Assembly (NCBI GenBank): GCA_013203265.1
Contig: JABMQK010000041.1
Location: forward strand, 1-8,672
DNA: 8,672 nt
Source: a bacterium
GTDB lineage: Bacteria; Omnitrophota; Gorgyraeia; Velamenicoccales; JABMQK01
Direction of reading: 5' to 3'
Positions within the stretch are counted from its first letter, which is position 1, and each line of letters begins with the position of its first letter. Below, in pieces: positions 6,790 through 8,672 of this stretch. Under the pieces are notes generated by a model. That model was not told the origin of the DNA and did no database searches. It saw only the letters and a list, made by a program, of their open reading frames with translations. Position numbers and translations under genes: made by a program.

Positions 6790-7539
6790 TTATCTGCCAC
6801 GTCTTGCTTTGGCTCTTGCTGCTCCTGCGCCTGTACCTCTGTCTTCGTGAGCTTCATTTTTTCTGCGATTCTTCTTTCGTACGTCACGGCTATCTTTTGC
6901 ACGGCCGCGCAGATTCTCTTTATCCTTAATATGATCTGCTCTGTTTGCTGGGCCTTTTTTATCCTGATACTTTTCGTGAGCCCTATCTACCTTATGCTGT
7001 GCCTTTTCTGTATCCATATCACGAATATCCTTGGCGTGTTCAGACTTAGAGCCTCCTTGACCATATCCTAGATCCTTTAAATGACCCACCGAAACACCTT
7101 CTTTACCTAACATCTCAACGATTTGCTCCTTTGTGTAACCTTCATCCTTAAGATCCTTAATATGATCTCTGACCGAAGCATCATCGAGTTTGTCGTGAGC
7201 AACATCTGTTAACTTATCATAAATTTTCTCGCCATATCCTTTGTCGTATACACTCTTTATCGCCTGTCTCTTCTCTTGAGGCATATTAACGAAATTATTG
7301 TAGATTTTATCATATTGCCTCTGTGTAATAGAATCACTTTTAAGCATACTTTCTGCGCGTTGACCCAAAGTATCACCAGATCCAGTCAACAACTCGTTCA
7401 TTACGCTCTCATCAACACCTGAATCAATTAACTCCTGAGCCGCATCCCCAGCTTCATCAGCCTTTACAATACTAGGAAAGACTAATACTGCTACACACAA
7501 TACTACACCTACCAAAACTACCTTTCTTAGTGTTCTCAT
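6790..7539 (-). CDS. Secreted, highly charged protein of unknown function
   Basis: I do not recognise a family. The 249-residue product has a Sec signal peptide (MRTLRK, a hydrophobic stretch at about 7-24, likely cleavage after VKA at residue 27). The mature part is strongly hydrophilic: a mixed acidic and basic, probably helical region at about 28-160 containing the related phrases YDKGYGEKI, DEGYTKEQI and LKDLGYG, then a lysine/arginine/aspartate-rich low-complexity region, ending GAARAKARRGR. There are no cysteines after the signal peptide. The frame extends to a GTG at 7566, but the ATG at 7539 has an ideal ribosome site and gives a clean signal peptide. It is the last gene of the operon with the anti-sigma factor and the DUF3106-like gene, 82 bp after the latter, and is followed by a strong terminator. 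A periplasmic or cell-surface role in envelope stress is inferred from context only. Confidence 0.85.
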   Translation of the reverse strand: MRTLRKVVLVGVVLCVAVLVFPSIVKADEAGDAAQELIDSGVDESVMNELLTGSGDTLGQRAESMLKSDSITQRQYDKIYNNFVNMPQEKRQAIKSVYDKGYGEKIYDKLTDVAHDKLDDASVRDHIKDLKDEGYTKEQIVEMLGKEGVSVGHLKDLGYGQGGSKSEHAKDIRDMDTEKAQHKVDRAHEKYQDKKGPANRADHIKDKENLRGRAKDSRDVRKKNRRKNEAHEDRGTGAGAARAKARRGR

Positions 7540-7545
7540 TTCCTT

Positions 7546-7553
7546 CCTCCTTT
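7546..7553 (-). promoter_or_regulatory. Ribosome binding site that sets the start at 7539
   Basis: AAAGGAGG lies 6 nt upstream of the ATG at 7537-7539. The alternative GTG at 7566 lies upstream of it and has no such site, so the shorter protein is preferred. Confidence 0.85.
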
Positions 7554-7621
7554 CAATTTCTGCCACTTTGTCCTCTCTATCTATTTAAACACACAAACTT
7601 CAAAAAAGTTTCGCTAAATTT

Positions 7622-8218
7622 TTATCTTCGCCTTCTCCTTGCGCCCATATTCTCCCTTGATAGACCCATAGATCTATCCTTAGATATCCTCTCTTTCAAT
7701 CTTCCCCTTTCTTCATTAGATAAATTCTGCCACTTCTCCCTCTTTTTTAATAACTCCTTACGTTTCTCAGGAGACATCTTCTTAAATTTCTCGTGTCTTG
7801 ATAACATCAACTTCTTCTCTCTATCCGATAGTCCTTCCCACCTTTTGTATTTCTTCAATAGTTCTCTGCGCTCTTCAGGAGAAAGATTTTTGAGTCTGCT
7901 TAAATTATCCCTCACCTCATCTTTTTGTTCAGGATTTAATCTCTTAAACTTTAGTAATTTCTCTTTTATTCTATGCCTCTCTTCTTGCGGTAGATCTCTA
8001 AACTTCCTGTACTTCTCCTTTTGGGCGTGCCTTTCTTCAGGGGATAGTCTACAAAACCTCTCCAGGAACTCCTTATCAAACGGCCTCTGTGCATCCTCAA
8101 CTGTAATCTCTTCGTCTTGATCTTGAGCTCTAGCATAATTGACCTTGAATCCAAAAACAATACAAGACCCTAACAAGGCTACAACCAACAAATTACTAAT
8201 TTTTACTCTCTTATTCAT
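7622..8218 (-). CDS. Secreted DUF3106-like repeat protein
   Basis: The 198-residue product has a signal peptide (MNKRVK, hydrophobic core about 8-23, likely cleavage after ARA at residue 31), an acidic linker, then seven consecutive 18-residue repeats (residues 58-183) and an arginine tail (GARRRRR). Each repeat follows L-S-P-E-E-R, then a basic helix ending near K-x-x-x-W/F. This is the pattern of the DUF3106 family, whose function is not known and which is often found beside anti-sigma factors. The mature protein is strongly basic and should lie in the periplasm. The ATG at 8218 is chosen over the in-frame GTG at 8227 because AGGTGG stands 5 nt before it. It begins 15 bp after the stop of the anti-sigma gene, so the two are co-transcribed and may be translationally coupled. 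A periplasmic sensor or chaperone role, like the unrelated CpxP/Spy group, is a guess. Confidence 0.85.
   Translation of the reverse strand: MNKRVKISNLLVVALLGSCIVFGFKVNYARAQDQDEEITVEDAQRPFDKEFLERFCRLSPEERHAQKEKYRKFRDLPQEERHRIKEKLLKFKRLNPEQKDEVRDNLSRLKNLSPEERRELLKKYKRWEGLSDREKKLMLSRHEKFKKMSPEKRKELLKKREKWQNLSNEERGRLKERISKDRSMGLSRENMGARRRRR
7670..8047 (-). repeat. Seven tandem 18-codon repeats inside the DUF3106-like gene
   Basis: Units begin at codons 58, 76, 94, 112, 130, 148 and 166 of the protein, exactly 54 bases apart with no insertion or deletion. The openings are LSPEER, LPQEER, LNPEQK, LSPEER, LSDREK, MSPEKR and LSNEER. The nucleotide copies are diverged, so the repeat is kept at protein level rather than being a recent DNA duplication. 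Confidence 0.9.
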
Positions 8219-8223
8219 TCTTA

Positions 8224-8229
8224 CCACCT
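8224..8229 (-). promoter_or_regulatory. Ribosome binding site that sets the start at 8218
   Basis: AGGTGG is 5 nt before the ATG at 8216-8218. It overlaps the alternative in-frame GTG (8225-8227), which argues against that codon as the start. It lies just after the stop codon of the anti-sigma gene. Confidence 0.75.
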
Positions 8230-8233
8230 ACCT

Positions 8234-8672
8234 CTAAGCTGTTCCTAAATCAATCCTGCCCAGACTCTCAATAAACTCCATATTCTCCAAGAAATCAATA
8301 TCGCTAATAACATTTAGATTCTCAAGCAGATCAATATTCTCAACTAAAACTACCTCTTCCTCGCTAATCTTTGAAGCTAATAACTCGATACTTCTCTGTT
8401 GAAGATAATTTGGCAACACCACACTTATCGCAATCATAACCGCAACTGCGGTCGCTAAGGCAAGTCGATGACGCAGCAATAACCCCAAAATACCTAAATC
8501 CGGAGATCTTTCAGATTCAACCTGCTCTCTTGCCAGACGTGTCCAGAACCTCGACTTAAATGCCGGCTCTGGTTCGATATCTTCTAAACTACCAGCTAGT
8601 TGCCAGAACTTTTCGTAAAGTTCCTTTTCTTTAACGCACCCTCTGCATAATTTAAGATGTCCAGAAACCAAA
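8234..8672 (-). CDS. Zinc-binding transmembrane anti-sigma factor, N-terminus cut by window edge
   Basis: The frame is open to the right edge, so the true start lies outside; 146 codons including the stop are visible. The first residues hold H-x3-C-x2-C (GHLKLCRGC), the second half of the zinc anti-sigma (zf-HC2) motif, whose first cysteine would lie just upstream. A cytoplasmic region follows, then one membrane helix (about residues 69-89). The C-terminal tail, predicted periplasmic, is very acidic and built of 6-residue units DLLENL, NVISDI, DFLENM and EFIESL. Such proteins bind and hold an ECF sigma factor at the membrane until a signal releases it. The sigma gene is expected directly upstream. 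The DUF3106-like gene begins 15 bp downstream. Confidence 0.85.
   Translation of the reverse strand, partial: LVSGHLKLCRGCVKEKELYEKFWQLAGSLEDIEPEPAFKSRFWTRLAREQVESERSPDLGILGLLLRHRLALATAVAVMIAISVVLPNYLQQRSIELLASKISEEEVVLVENIDLLENLNVISDIDFLENMEFIESLGRIDLGTA

Noticed and set aside
7493..7539. Cysteine 15 of the unknown secreted protein as a lipoprotein site
   Set aside because: The residues before it (VVL) do not fit a lipobox, since a leucine directly precedes the cysteine. It lies in the middle of the hydrophobic core, and a normal signal-peptidase I site (VKA) follows.
7530..8120. Long open frame of 196 codons on the plus strand
   Set aside because: It lies opposite the DUF3106-like gene and runs into the next one. 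Its leucine/serine/phenylalanine-rich product is the antisense image of the lysine/glutamate-rich repeats, and it has no ribosome site.

Overview
The window holds one strand of chromosome-like, AT-rich DNA with every gene on the minus strand, so it is read from right to left. The gene set (complete MreB/MreC/MreD plus PBP2, a minimal Tat system, a zinc anti-sigma factor, and secreted proteins with Sec signal peptides) indicates a rod-shaped, diderm (Gram-negative-type) bacterium. The base composition and the pairing of an anti-sigma factor with a DUF3106-like protein would fit an uncultivated lineage such as Omnitrophota or a relative. That placement is inference, because no rRNA or other phylogenetic marker is present.

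Right part (8672 to about 6711): the end of a probable envelope-stress operon. A membrane anti-sigma factor, cut by the window edge, is followed by a secreted protein made of seven exact-length 18-residue DUF3106-like repeats. Next comes a secreted, highly charged protein that I do not recognise. The operon closes with a 16-bp intrinsic terminator. A partner ECF sigma factor would be expected just outside the right edge.

Middle part (about 6710 to 4547): an amino-acid/polyamine permease (APC family) fused to a C-terminal PTS EIIA (type 2) domain. Its upstream region contains three consecutive hairpins. Two of these are diverged copies of one element in which a stem base pair has been swapped by compensatory change, as in REP or IS200/IS605-type elements. 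Downstream lies a 56-bp perfectly centred palindrome (17-bp arms) and then a 35-nt hairpin just ahead of tatA.

Tat genes (4532 to 3625): tatA then tatC, a TatB-less pair for export of folded proteins.

Left part (3508 to 1): a strong sigma70-type promoter drives the elongasome cluster mreB-mreC-mreD-mrdA. The genes are separated by 18-19 bp or overlap, and mrdA (PBP2) runs off the left edge. These genes lack recognisable Shine-Dalgarno sequences, whereas tatA and the two secreted-protein genes have strong ones. The mreB promoter sits so close to the first ATG that the mRNA would be practically leaderless.

No stretch longer than 300 bases lacks a gene. The largest gap, between the permease and the secreted-protein operon (about 270 bp), holds the hairpin cluster, a weak promoter candidate and the terminator. 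The most promising unexplained items are the sigma/anti-sigma operon with its unrecognised secreted product, the covarying hairpins upstream of the permease-EIIA fusion, and the two palindromic structures upstream of tatA.
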